A stretch of DNA of 64,000 bases from Margaritispora aquatica (taxonomy: Eukaryota; Ascomycota; Leotiomycetes; Helotiales; Discinellaceae). Below the pieces are notes generated by a model, which worked only from the letters and a program-made list of their open reading frames with translations, had not been told where the DNA came from and did no database searches. The DNA lies in the NCBI GenBank assembly GCA_007644065.1, contig VJWN01000016.1, positions 481,207-545,206 of the forward strand, written 5' to 3'. Positions 12,303 through 23,897 of the stretch are shown in pieces. The translations under genes were made by a program, and so were the position numbers. Within the stretch, counting starts at the first letter, position 1. Each line of letters starts with the position of its first letter.

Positions 12303-12769
12303 TCACAAGCTTATTATTGTACATATCTTGTTAGATCATAAGGAGCTCAGTTGCCAGAAATATACCCAATGTTTACGCCAAGCTCATGACGATTTGCTTC
12401 TATCGTGAAGGAATTCTCGCCGGATGCCTTGAATAGTAGTTTTTGAACTCATCGCCTCTTGTTATTCTTCGACTCTTGAAAAGCAGATTCTACTAAATCA
12501 ATACCCAAAGTCGAAATTATCACATGGCAACACAGGAATACCATTACCTCCCTAGCACGAGAACTCCTCCCCCTTTCGGCAAATTGTCCTTGCTTAAACT
12601 ATGGCTACGCTACATAGGTAGCTCCTGCTAGCTGTAGTCTTATATGATGATATTTCATAGGTACGTCCTCAGTATTTATCTTGACATATCATTTCCAACA
12701 ATCCCCACACATATTTACTGCATTCTACTAGTACATCCCAAAGATATACATTCCATAATTCACTACACC
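12303..12769. other. intergenic spacer upstream of the interrupted coiled-coil gene
   Basis: Contains a short in-frame ATG ORF at about 12524 (roughly 35 codons) and several GTAG or GTACGT donor-like sites. I could not join these in phase to the downstream frame with a good acceptor. It probably holds the PRP38 3' UTR and the next promoter. Confidence 0.4.
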
Positions 12770-13429
12770 ATGGATCCTCCATCTCCCTAGCAGCCAAAAG
12801 ACTCTGGGACTAGAGATCCCGACACATCATCGATCCGTTCCGCAGCACCCAGCTATGCCAGCGAAGCACCACCCTACGTGCCCACCCTTTCACAACCCAC
12901 GCTTCTTGATGCTCTAAGTCCATCCGCGCCCACCTACCCAGCAAGCCTGCAACTTAACCCGCCATCAAGGAGAGTCATATCGAATCCCGGCATCACGCCC
13001 ACACTCGGTCGTTACCTAGCTCTAAACCGCCAAGGCCCAGAAATAAATCCACTGATCGATCACGTCGCCGCCCGGCACGCTGCAGAGCAGAAATGGAAAG
13101 AAGCAGCTTTTCTTAAGGCTAGCAACGCCGCTGGTCCAAGCAACGACTCCAGGGAGCGTGTTGCCGCCCTGAGAAAGAAGATGGATGAGGAGAATGAGCG
13201 ACTCGAAGAGCAGGAGTTGGAGAAAAGGTATCAGAAGGGTTGGCTTGATGCGGAAACGACTGAGAAGATTAGGTTAGCGAAGGAGAAGGAAGAAAAGAAG
13301 CGAGCGAAGGAGGAGAGAATGAGGAAAGGAGAACCAAATGATGAAGACCGTTTGGAGGAGGAAAAGAAGAGGTGGGATTTTCAGCTCGAGCAGATGAGGG
13401 ATTGGGATCAGAGAGCAAGGAGGGGTTGA
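12770..13429 (+). CDS. coiled-coil protein with an in-frame UAG at codon 7 (readthrough candidate)
   Basis: Unknown family. From the ATG at 12770, in a strong context (CACACCATGG), the frame reads MDPPSP, then TAG at 12788-12790. It then stays open in the same frame for 212 codons to 13429, giving 219 aa if the stop is decoded. After the stop the protein has a Ser/Thr/Pro-rich stretch, a compact segment (NPGITPTLGRYLALNRQGPE, then HVAARHAAEQKWKEA) and a long Glu/Lys/Arg-rich coiled coil (about residues 125-215). No in-frame ATG follows until 13181, past the compact segment. The bases after the stop, CAGCCA, match the leaky-termination consensus CARYYA. Alternatives are a recent nonsense mutation (CAG to TAG), a sequencing error, or an upstream exon spliced to the CCCTAG acceptor; I could not find an ATG exon that fits in phase. 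Confidence 0.7.
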
Positions 13430-16400
13430 AGAAGGTAGAGGTGGAAACAATACCTGAAGAAGTCAGCCTGCAATGCTTGTACAGTTTTACTCAATCTGTT
13501 GTCGCCGCACTAACTTTAGATCGATTATCCTTACGACTTCCAGCGGCACACAAAGGGTCTTGAAAATTTTCGTACTCTTCGAAAGATTTGAAAAGAAAAG
13601 CAGGGTAGCGAATATAATATGAGGTCTTCCTATCCGCACTTCAGTCATGTTTCCATCAGCCACTAAAATATGACAGGAGGTGGAGCATTTAAATGTAACT
13701 TCTTGCCTGCACTAGCCGGACAGACCAATTGACTAATTTAAATTGGCCAACAATAGGAACTAACCAGCTTGCTTTCTCCATCATTTTGGTAGAAGTAAAA
13801 TAATAAAAAGCAATCGAGCTTAGTGTTTTCGCCGGGGCCTTGATATCTCCAGAGACCTAGGCTCGAAATCAATCTAATGCTACAAGAGATACTATTCCAC
13901 TTAACAATGATTGGCAATCATCCTGATCATCCGAGCATTCCTTCCACCTCATCTAGACACAATCCTTTTAAACATCCAAACAACACGAATCCTACCCCGC
14001 CCCAAAAAAGACAGAGCTAAATTTTGACTGGCCTAGTCCCATATATCTCGGGCGTCGATGTATAATACGTACGACTGCCCAGCAATGAAAATGCGTCGCT
14101 TGATAGGCGAGAACACGTAAGGACACGAATCCTGAGGCTTGTGACTGATAACTACGTAGACCTTACACCTCCAGCGATAGTCAAATATCGAGTGTTCGGA
14201 CTTCCCGTTCTTTTCTCGACTTGCAGAAGTAGAATAATTAATCATTAGGAATTTGCCAGTTTCCAATAATAATCCTTCGCCAAGTGTCTGCTATTCGGTG
14301 AGGCTGCTGAAGGCAGGCTATAGCCGGTTAGCTGCGCTCACGCCCGCGAGCCTGTTAGTACCGAAGTACAGTGTTACCGGAACCCAGTCAGTCATCTCGA
14401 AATTCAAACGAAAAGTCACTAACAATGTGCAGAGCAAGCCTAGTTTGGTTGGTGCCCACGTAGTTTAGTCCTTGCATTGCCCTTCTTGAGAGCGCAGAAC
14501 GAAGATGCCGATTGGGATGAGGAAAATACTTCCATCGCAGGAGATACGACACCGCCATTGCACGGAGCGCCCAGACACATTGAACGAGCAACTTTGTACT
14601 GATGTTATGTTCCAGGGAGACAACCGAGCAGAGGCGAAAAAGGGGTCACTTAGGTACATGGGAGAAACAATGGGTCATGTCACATGATCTACCCACGACA
14701 TCGTTGGACGAGGCTGCGAACAAGCAACAACAAACAAACCTCACTCATCTCTTCCACGGCGCAGCAACTCAAAGACATCAAAGATACCCAGAGTCTCGTA
14801 CTACACACATGACAATAGAAAGCCTTCTTTCCTCACTCACCGCTCATCAGCCTGCGAACTCGAAATCCGCCCAAAGTACAGTGGTGCCTAGGAGACGTTT
14901 GCCTTGAATACGGCAACTACGCTAGCCCGAAACTGTCAGTTTTCGAGACTTGGGAGTCGAGCTGATTGCACCAATTCTCACAGCTCAGCTGTGATCTAGC
15001 TGAGTCATGTGGAGGCACGGTGGGATCTTGGAGTTGGGCTCTTGAGTTGATGCAGCCTCTGGATTCTGGGTTACCTTTTCAAGAGAAACAAAGTGTATTC
15101 GGACATGAGACCAGCAACAAGGGCTCCGAATCCAGATTTCCTCACCGTATGCGTGCAAATCTGTATGCACTGCCATGTTTCATGGCTGATGAGGATATTC
15201 TGAATCGTTGTTCTCTCCACACCGGCTCACATCCTGACCTTGGGGACAACATCTGAAGCCAGGCTGAGAACACCCCCGCTGATTACAAGTGCCAACACAG
15301 TCACCTCTGCCCCAACGAATCCAACCCTGATTTCCGTCTCAGATGAGCTTATAGATTTGATAGGTCTCAATGTGTGACAGCAAACAACTGTTGTTCGAGA
15401 CATACCGGTCTGCCCGGGGCTCAGCTAGATTTCCGCAGTAACTTCTGCCTGTTAGTCGTTATATCGCTTACATCGGGTGAATTAGGGATGCATTGTACTG
15501 TGGAAACACTTCCCGGACATCAATTATTACTTTCTAAAACGCCTGCAAGGTATGCCGAGAGCTGAGGACTCTCACACAACAAACTTCCACCAATCAGTTC
15601 CGGTAAGACTCTTGGATTAAAATGATTTTCTAGAAAAACAGTCACCCAAGAAATGGCTTTGTCTCGGAGAATAAAACGCCACTTCCTTGCGCCTTGTAAT
15701 AGCCGATGAACACGTCCAGTGCCTCTCGTGATAGCTAACACAAGGTCTTTTGTGTACTTACAAATTCCTCTGTCTCGTCACTAGGGCCTTGTCGAGGCTA
15801 TTGATCCCAGGCGTCAAATGTTCAAAGATCAGAGCTAGTGCCATCTCGGTGAACAAATCTAAGAGTGGAATCCAGCAAGATCTCCGACGATGTCAGATCG
15901 ATCATTGAAGCCAGCATATGATAAAAGAGCCATCACTCTTTCGTTCTAGTTAACGAGCCAGTGAGAAACCCAAAGCCGGGATAAAGTAGATTTGCCCATG
16001 ATCAAGATGGCTTACCGATGGAAGAGACATTCTGAAGTGGCTGCAGACTCACCATATGCCGAGACTGTAAGATTGACGCTAGAATCTTCAAAGACGACCG
16101 ATCGGCCCACGAGCAAGGTAACCACAACCAACTCAACTATAATTGGCGTGATTGGCTCTATATGCGAAACCTGTATCAAATCCATACACCCTCAAAGCAA
16201 GGCCCTTTACGCCTCGGGCAAAGGTACAGAAGTGCAAACCAAACAAATACTCGAGGCGTCAGGGACCACTTTAGCAGTGCCCCTCTAAATTTGCCCTTTC
16301 AACTGCCTATATGCAGGGGAAAGTGATAGGTCGCCTCACCATGGGCCCGACTCTGGGGCTGGGTGTTTTGAGAAGTGAGTTGTGTGATGGTTGATTGCTT

Positions 16401-16812
16401 TTTTCTTGCAACGGTCATGGGAGTTGGAGGTGCTGGATCGTGCACTCAGGCGTTGGGAACGCTGGGGGGGGAGGGCTTGAGACGAAGTAGAGCTGCAAGT
16501 TAATGTTGGTGTTGGTGGACCTTGTGCACATGTGTTGAGTAACGTTGGGTTGCAAAGGATTTGGGATGAACTATAGCTGAAAGCTGGATATCATCGCTGC
16601 TGAACAAGGATATGGTTAAAGGTAAAATCAACATCACTCCGAAGGAATTTTTTTTTTTTTTGGAAAAAGGAATTTCAGTCAAAACTCTCTTCACATTCAC
16701 GATTTGAAATACTATTCACAAGATATCAAAAAAGCTTGAACACAAAAATTGTGGTTAAAATTTCATGTATTCGTCAATATCAAACTGGCTATCATGCTCC
16801 GATACATTTCAG

Positions 16813-16880
16813 CCCATCCCATCCCATCCCATCCCATCCCATCCCATCCCATCCCATCCCATCCCATCCCATCCCATCCC
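16813..16880. repeat. (ATCCC)n pentanucleotide microsatellite
   Basis: A perfect 5 bp period for about 68 bp (13-14 copies of CCCAT), followed by diverged AATCCCATCC copies to about 16900. Three overlapping minus-strand open frames over it encode only Gly-Trp-Asp-Gly-Met repeats and are not genes. Confidence 0.97.
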
Positions 16881-17597
16881 AATCCCATCCAATCCCAATG
16901 CATAAAGTCCAGCGACAGCGAAGTATAACAAAAGACTGGTTGATATGACCGCATGAGCAGGTAACTGTTGAAAAATCGATCTTTCTAAATCTCCTGTAGA
17001 GACTCCCTTCACCATGCACCGCGACCAAAAGTATGCAAAGATGATTCCGACCAAGCGAGCGACCCAAGGAAAAGAAAAAGCCTCCCTCCTTCTAACCCAT
17101 CGAACAGGCTCCAAGGGAAAAGAAAATAACCAAAGAAAGAACGCCGATAGCACCAGAGAAGCAGAAGTGTTGAACGCCGAATTGTTGTGGTAATATTCCT
17201 CGTACCAACCGATACTCCGAACCGATTGTCGAGCTCACCACGGGGTATTGTTTCGAAAGGGAAACCCAAGGAGATGAAAGGCGAAGCAAATTTGGTTGGT
17301 GAGGTGTAAGGGCAGGCGACGGTGATGTGTTGACATGTCGTCTTGTGGTGGGTGAAGGAGACAAGAGAGTTGGTGGGCATAAGCATTGTGAGGTTTGTGC
17401 TTTTGCAATGAGCTATGCTGATATTGAGTTGACAGTAGATCAGTTCCCAAAACAAGCAATGTTGATGCCCACGGAGATAGGGCCCTCTCCGTAGACATTG
17501 GACTTGTGAACATTGATAATGATGGTAAGTGCGAGTTGTGAAATAACAGGGTCGATGAAGGCGAGGCCTCATCTGGATATCCATGAGGGGAGTACAT

Positions 17598-17682
17598 TTG
17601 GAAGTGTCGTAGAAAAATACGAACAGCAGATGTGATTCGGTTGGAAGTGTTGTAGAAGAATGCGTGCAGCAGATGTGATTTC
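17598..17682. repeat. imperfect 43 bp tandem duplication
   Basis: Two adjacent copies start TTGGAAGTGT at 17598 and 17641. They share the GAAGTGT, GTAGAA and CAGCAGATGTGATT blocks with several substitutions. It lies about 70-150 bp beyond the stop of the minus-strand zinc-knuckle gene, so probably in its 3' UTR. Confidence 0.8.
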
Positions 17683-17748
17683 AAAAAGCTGATTCCAATA
17701 TGTTAGAGTTCCACTTTGCAAGCTATGAAGGTGCCAGAAACATACCAT

Positions 17749-17934
17749 TTATCTACGTGCCTCTGTCTTGACCGTCTGCACCGGGCATGTATGGCAACGG
17801 AAATAACCACACCCCGGACACGCAGGAGTGCCATGAACATTCATACCACCATGAACTTGGCAGTTGCAGCAAGTCCAGACTTGGGTGTAGACATACTGGG
17901 GAGCTTGGGAAGAGGATGACGATGATGAAGGCAT
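17749..17934 (-). CDS. small W-C-C/CP-C/H-C-C zinc-knuckle protein, 61 aa
   Basis: Single exon. After a serine-rich start (MPSSSSSSSQAPQYV) comes one compact cysteine motif: WTCCNCQ, 13 residues, CPGCGYFRCHTC. This is W-x-C-x2-C ... C-P-x-C-x-Y-x2-C-x2-C, six cysteines in three CxxC or CPxC pairs plus an aromatic where relatives have His. This pattern suggests one or two bound zinc ions. The context TCAAAATGCC at 17934 favours this ATG over the longer frame that begins at 18039. Two relatives lie in the window at 42087-42584 and 49544-49792. There is no signal peptide or TM. The function is unknown; it somewhat resembles zinc ribbons or RanBP2-type fingers but does not match either exactly. 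Confidence 0.75.
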   Translation of the reverse strand: MPSSSSSSSQAPQYVYTQVWTCCNCQVHGGMNVHGTPACPGCGYFRCHTCPVQTVKTEARR

Positions 17935-20900
17935 TTTTGAGAGTGTTTTGGTTGTTTTGGTGTGGTGGATATTGCTGTCGAATTTGGTGATTGAGTTGGG
18001 AGAGTAGCTGATGAAGGATGTTGTAGAAATAATATTCAAGAATGGATCTGGACGAGACGTATTCCTTATACCAATTTTTGAATCACGCCAACTGAATCAG
18101 GGATCAGGTACACCGGTAGGAAAGAGAGTCAAGACGAAAAGCCTCACAGCCATATCTGCCCGACAGAACTTTCAAACATACTCCACAGGCACACCGGACA
18201 ACCTCGCAACATAGCCGTGCAACAAATCCTAATGATTTGTTGTAGGTGCCTAGGTTTGCATAGCGAAATTACCAAGATGACCGAATTTGCAAATTGAAAC
18301 CCAGGGAGAAATAACAAGGCGAAAAGGGCGACGAGAGCTTCGCCCGTGGCGGATCGGATTGCAGTGACGGCGAAAACAGACGATTTGATTAAGGAGTCAT
18401 TCTCAACAACTCCATTTCATCAACAGGTGAAGGTGGTAAGCCCTTCACGACAGCGCGCTGTCAGTGGGTCCGGTCCGGTGAAGATAACCGTGGATCTCGG
18501 TGAATCTAGCTCAATGAAATCGAACTAGACATCACAAGTTAAATGTAAGCCGCCAGGTTTGCGAGTGGTACCTGTGCTTGGACCATTTTCAAGGTGAACC
18601 ATTTCCAAGGGAGAGTAGCTCTCTAGCAAGCCCTATGATTCTCAATGGTGAAGCCCAAAGGGCTAGGTAAGGGCGTAACGATTGTTTACTCAAGCGTCAC
18701 TCAAGGGTGTGTAAGCCGCAGAAATGATTAAGCTGGAACCATATGCTGAACAGAAAATTCTGGCAAATCTGATAATGTTCAAGTTAGCTCAAGCCTTACC
18801 AAAACATTTTGAGAGTGATCAAAAGACGTACCTTCGTCCTTCTTGGTTCTAGCCTGATCATGTGATTTATGAGTGGTATTACCTAGTTTGTCTGCACAGC
18901 CTCCGGCAGTAGAGCCTTATGTGCAGAGTACAAACTATTCTTCTATTACACAGCCTGCTTCTCTGAGAACTAGTCCTTGAAGAAGCTGATAAGCGGGCTG
19001 GATAATTCCGTTAGTGAACAATCGAATCGTTACAACCTTGGGAAGAATGTCCAACCATTCGTCAGGTGAGGCCCCATGAGAATACACAGAATCGAAGTGT
19101 TTGAAAGCACAGCTTTCATCACTGAAACCAGACTGGCAGCCTGGTGAAGGAGGTGTGGAGTTTACAAATCTTCGAGCTCGACCTTTTGACAACTCCCTGT
19201 ATTGATGACCACATTTCGCAATAGTTCCCATTTGGTGCTGATTCTAAATATTTTCCGGTATATGAATCCTCGCATATCATACGGCAGCCATAAATATGTA
19301 AAGTCATTCCTATAGTTGTCCCATGTCAGTCACGTGCGCGATCTAGGAGTACCTAGGTACGGGAAGACAGCTACCTTACCTTATAGTTGACTGTCAAAGA
19401 TAGTATAAGCGAGCAGTCTTGGGCCACCCACAATCGAATAACCGATTCATTCTCAACTTGAAGCTTTTTCGATCTCAAACTTTGCTTTACCTTGACAGCA
19501 AGTGCTACTATGGTCGCTTGTTCATGTCTACGCAGTCAAAGCAAATCGCGAGTGCAAGTCAGCATAGCGAATGCAAACAGCTCGCCAGTGCGTATAAAGC
19601 GCTATCAACATGTTTCAAGCTGTATGTTGTGGTAGTTGACTTGTTTATGGACCTCAGATCAAGGTCTCAAGAAGGGTTGTCCTTTTAGTTTCCAAACTGA
19701 TGCTGTAGTAGCACACTTCTTAGCAGCAAGTGCAGGAAAAATCGACGAGTGTGGAACTGGGCCTGCAAGTTGTAAGCTCCTTGTCATACAAGCCTTGATC
19801 TGGCATCTTAAGTTCGGATGATTGTTGAGTGTACTTCGTCACATTTTGGAGAGTTCAAGGAGGGAAAGAAACCGATCACATACCCGTGCTGGCACCATCC
19901 GTGCTCAACTGCTGTTATACATTATTTTCATTGTGGATTTTGATAAGAGCTTCGAAGTGGGAGTGCAAGTTGTCATTTTCGTGTGCCCCTACACCGTTTT
20001 TATATGAAGATGTCAAGAAGTGAGACTCATCCTCCCAGCAGTAGAGATCGGTGAAGGCGCAAGGGTGAAAGCATCTGGGCATTCCTCAGCGGCTAGAACC
20101 CTCTCCTCGCTTTTCAGTCCAGCAAGTGCATTGCCCAGTGCCCAGATATCATGCGCCAGCTTCGAAGATTTTCGACTTTCAAAGGTGAGCGTTCAGTTGA
20201 AGATTTCATGTTGGTGCTCGAAAATTTGTAGTCCAGTTCTGTGATTTTGTTAGGGAGGAAGGTAGGTAAGAAGCTATGGGCCTCCTTCGAGAGTGTGGAA
20301 ACTGACCTTTACTTTTAGATACCAGTCTTCAGTCACCAGCCTGGGAGAGACCGGCGCCTTTATCTGATCCTCGATGGTTCGCCGCTGGGGCACTAGTTGA
20401 GGCTCAAATTCATTGCCACTGAGCAAGGCTGTTCAAAGGTGAGGTCTCGGTCGGATGGTTCATTCAGCGCGTCTGCCGGTGAACCAGAAATTCAACATCT
20501 CCGCATGACTGTGCCCATGGAATATCCAAGACAGCAGCATATCAAACAACAATGGGAATCCCTGCCAGAGGACTTTGGCTATTCGAAGCATGCCATATCT
20601 CACGAAAGAGCCTCAAGGACAGCAAAGCCTTCAGAGAAAATTTTGGGCGTAATGTAGAGGTCTTTATAAGACAGCAATTTTGCTCCAAAGGAAGCGTGGG
20701 GTGGAATTATTGGATATCCCTCATCTAATATCTTCAATGGAGTCCAGTGATATGCTTGTGGCGATATTGATTGGAGCTGTTCAGCAAGCCATTTCGTGTC
20801 CCGTCCGAATTCGAGGCCTCCGTAGCACCACAAGCTAGCAAATCGTGTTCTATAAAAGCCAGAGCTGAATGCAAGGTGATACATATCGGCTGAAGCGAGC

Positions 20901-22001
20901 AGAGCCTACATTGCTCTATCCCGAGGAAAGCTTTCTAAGGACATTCGTTTATCTTGAGGGTATTGTAGAAATGATAAGATCTTGCTTTGCAAAAGAAAAG
21001 AATAAGAGCGGGGTTAAAGGGCTGACCACAGAATCCTACTTACTGCCAAGGCTCCCTCCAAATCAGCCTGTCGATTTGTCAACAGACAGTGTAAACAAAG
21101 TATCGCTTAATAAAAATTGGAATATATGAAATAGGTTCGAGAATATGATGAAACCTAAACCTTGATGGAGATTAAGTGGAAAGTTTACAGGAGATAAAAT
21201 TGATGGTGGACCAGCTTGTTCTCGTGACATGGTGTGGAAGTGTTTTAAAGTTGCTAATACACTAATCATCGAACTTCTCTTGCTCACCAATTTGCTTCAC
21301 CAAAACTTATTACATTGCTACTGGATTTTTCTAGCGAATTGGGTATGTGATGATTAATAGCGCAGCTCATCACATGATTTAACGTTTCAAAGCGAGGATT
21401 TTTTGTTTGTAGCACGGTGACCCGTTCTCTCTTTCTTACACCCTTGAGGCTCATCTCATTCATCCAACTAAAACTCATCAATAACCTAAACATGCTATCT
21501 CTCCACATCATTCAGACTGCAATATGACGATGGACAAGCCCGAAAAATCAGCCGAAAATTGCTCGGCAAGAGACTCACTCGGTCCTTGGGAGCAAATCGC
21601 GGAACCACTGCCACAGCCAAGTCTCAGTAGTTTACTATCCGACTTGGCATATAGTGACTAGTATCTGAGTCGTTCTTCGTGACTTCTAATCCCAAGCCAT
21701 GACGTCTCGCTAAGCAATAGTCTTCTCTTTATATATCGGGGTGTGCAATTAGAGTCTCTCATCAAATGTTAAGCGAGTTGTGATCGTCGTTGTCGTGCTT
21801 GGCTGTCTGGGCTGACCACATATCCAGGAGCAAGGTCGAGAGGTCGAAAAAGTGGTGTCAATTCTTGTCAAGATCACTATATTCTCCACACGCTTGGGAG
21901 ATGGCGAGTGTCATGGTGATGCAGTGAAAATCGGGGGAGTGGTCTTGGGACCAAGTATGGAGGCGTGGCATTTTGATTCTGAGGCATGGAGTTCCGTCGT
22001 G
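17935..22001. other. gene-poor region with decayed coding traces
   Basis: No intact gene is supported over about 4 kb. Several minus-strand frames (18935-19231, 19119-19307, 20000-20245, 20600-20884, 21284-21511) read like protein but are separated by stops without convincing splice sites. The stretch 20000-20890 is listed separately as a possible relic. Confidence 0.45.
20000..20890 (-). pseudogene. possible decayed gene, perhaps protein-kinase-like
   Basis: Two minus-strand segments look coding. The upstream part (20600-20884) encodes 94 residues with a plausible composition (WCYGGLEFGRDTKWLAEQL, then YPIIPPHASFGAKLL). The downstream part (about 20000-20190) includes KLAHDIWALGNALAGLKSEE, where DIWALG resembles kinase subdomain IX. 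Between them all three frames carry several stops, and I found no phase-consistent introns. The APE and DFG motifs are not visible. It may be a relic or unrelated chance frames. Confidence 0.25.
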
Positions 22002-22010
22002 TATAAGTAT
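22002..22010 (+). promoter_or_regulatory. TATA-like element upstream of the sugar transporter
   Basis: TATAAGTAT lies 57 bp before the chosen ATG at 22067. Position and sequence fit a core promoter element, but this is only a sequence match. Confidence 0.3.
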
Positions 22011-22066
22011 TTGCATATCCACTAGTTTTGAGATTGCTCAATCATAACAAACCGGCAAAAGCAACC

Positions 22067-23897
22067 ATGATGCAAGAATATAGAGACTCCGGAGACCTCT
22101 CCACGACTGGGACGGCAGTAGACACAGACTCACCTCCACATCGAAGGCCTCAGGTAGAAAAGGGAAATGACGATGATACCAAAGTACCTTTTATTACAGC
22201 TCGAACCTCCTTTATGGCGATACTTGTTAGCATGGGAGGTATCTGCTTTGGATATGATACAGGACAAGTAAGTTGGGTTCATCAATGTCCGGCATAAATT
22301 ACTGACGCAACTTTTCAGATTAGCGGATTTCTGGAAATGCAAAATTTCCTCTACAACTTTGCAGACACCAGAGAACCAGAATATGTGTTTACATGGCGAA
22401 GATCAGGTCTCATTGTTGGCATGGTAAGTCATCTTCAATTTCACTGATTCATTGATGCTAATACCCTACAGCTCTCGATAGGAACTCTAGTCGGTGCTCT
22501 CATCTCTGCTCCTATAGCAAATCAACCTCGAATAGGACGTCGCCTCTCAATCTGCATCTGGTGTATCATCTTCATGGTCGGTAATATCGTACAAATAGCA
22601 GCCTCCTACCCACGGTGGTATGAGATGATGATCGGACGAATCGTCTCAGGCTTCGCCATTGGTGGCCTCTCGGTCGTCGTCCCCATGTACCAAGGTGAAT
22701 CAGCACCATCCCACATCCGCGGTGCCATCGTATGCTGCTACCAACTCTTCATTACGATCGGCATTCTCCTCGCAAACCTCATCAACTTCGGTACCGAGTC
22801 CATCGCCAACACAGGCTCATGGCGCATCCCTCTTGGGGTTGGCTTCCTCTGGGCCATCGTTCTCTGTGTCGGCATCCTCTTCTTCCCAGAAACACCACGC
22901 TTCGATTTCCGCAACGGAAAGCTTGATAAAGCTCGCTACAACATCGCTCGCTTCCACGGCGTGTCCGAGAATCACCGCGTTGTACAAGAACAAATGTCCG
23001 AGCTACAAGTAAAGATAGACGAAGAAGTGACTGCAGGCAAGTGGTCTGAGATATTCACCGCACCACGCATGAGATACCGCATCTTACTAGGAATCGGTAT
23101 TCAAGCATTCCAACAGCTCACAGGCGCAAACTACTTCTTCTACTACGGGACCTCAATCTTCGCATCAGTCGGGATTGAGAATTCGTTCATCACGCAGATC
23201 ATTCTGGGTGCCGTGAACGTGCTCACCACGTTTCCGGGACTATACATGGTGGAGAAGTATGGACGTAGGAAGTGTCTCACGCTCGGTGCGCTGTGGATGT
23301 GCATGTGCTTCTTGGTGTTTGCCAGTTTAGGCAATTTCAGACTATATAATGCTGATGGCACAAGCGACCAGACGATCGGCTACGTGATGATCGTCTTCGC
23401 GTGCTTGTTCATCGCTGCGTTCGCAAGCACATGGGGTCCTATGGCGTGGGCATGCGTCGCAGAGATGTATCCCGGAAAATACCGTTCACAAAGCATCTCA
23501 TTCTGCTCTGCTTCAAACTGGGTTCGTTTATCCCTTTCCCAATGACCAATAACCAACTAATAAACAACAGCTATTCAACTTCTACCTCGCCTTCTTCACG
23601 CCCCTCATCACAGACCGTATCGACTTCGCCTACGGCTACGTCTTCGCGGGCTGCAATCTCGCCGCCGCAGCCATGATCTACTTCTTCCTCATCGAGTCTA
23701 ACGGCAAGTCGCTCGAGGAGATCGATACCATGTACCTGCTTCACGTACCGCCACGACACAGTGCGGGATGGAGCGTGCCGAGGGGTATGGATCTCGGGAA
23801 TGCGGCGGGTGATGGTGGGAGAAATAGATTTGGAGGTGCGAAGAGAGAGGACGGTGGTGAGGTAGAAGGAGGGGTGATGCATAGGGAGAGGTCTTAG
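22067..23897 (+). CDS. MFS sugar transporter (SP family, HXT/monosaccharide type)
   Basis: Plasma-membrane hexose carrier, probably a proton symporter or facilitator. Four exons (22067-22267, 22319-22423, 22472-23521, 23571-23897) join in phase 0 to 560 aa, the normal family length. Seen: cytosolic N-terminus with Asp/Thr-rich region, TM1 with GICFGYDTGQISG, the RIGRRLSI loop motif, GRIVSGFAIGGLSVVVPMYQ, ESAPSHIRGAI, the PETPRF motif after TM6, the QQLTGANYFFYYGT block of TM7, EKYGRRKCLTLGA in the second half, and the Trp-rich TM10-11 region. These are the sugar porter signatures. The acidic, Gly-rich tail after TM12 (GGRNRFGGAKRED) is variable in the family. Substrate specificity cannot be read from sequence; the TM7 block resembles glucose and high-affinity hexose carriers. 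Two adjacent ATGs (22067 and 22070) are possible starts. Confidence 0.95.

Larger units (their letters stand above)
13430..17748. other. 4.3 kb gene-poor region
   Basis: No gene is supported. Open frames up to about 190 codons on the minus strand around 16.8-17.6 kb are low-complexity readings over the pentanucleotide repeat or over the 3' flank of the small zinc-knuckle gene. The region contains the (ATCCC)n microsatellite (16813-16880) and an imperfect 43 bp tandem duplication (17598-17682). Confidence 0.5.

Noticed and set aside
12524..12632. Upstream 35-codon ORF as a first exon of the coiled-coil gene
   Set aside because: The usable donor (CATAG/GTAGCT) is in phase 1 and does not match the CCCTAG acceptor phase; a phase-compatible acceptor (CCAAAAG) is poor. 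Kept only as an alternative to test.
16763..17153. Three minus-strand frames of 63-114 codons over the microsatellite
   Set aside because: They encode only Gly-Trp-Asp-Gly-Met repeats from the (ATCCC)n tract.
17009..17684. Minus-strand frames of 149 and 191 codons
   Set aside because: Overlapping frames rich in His/Ser/Thr with no motif, probably 3' flank of the zinc-knuckle gene.
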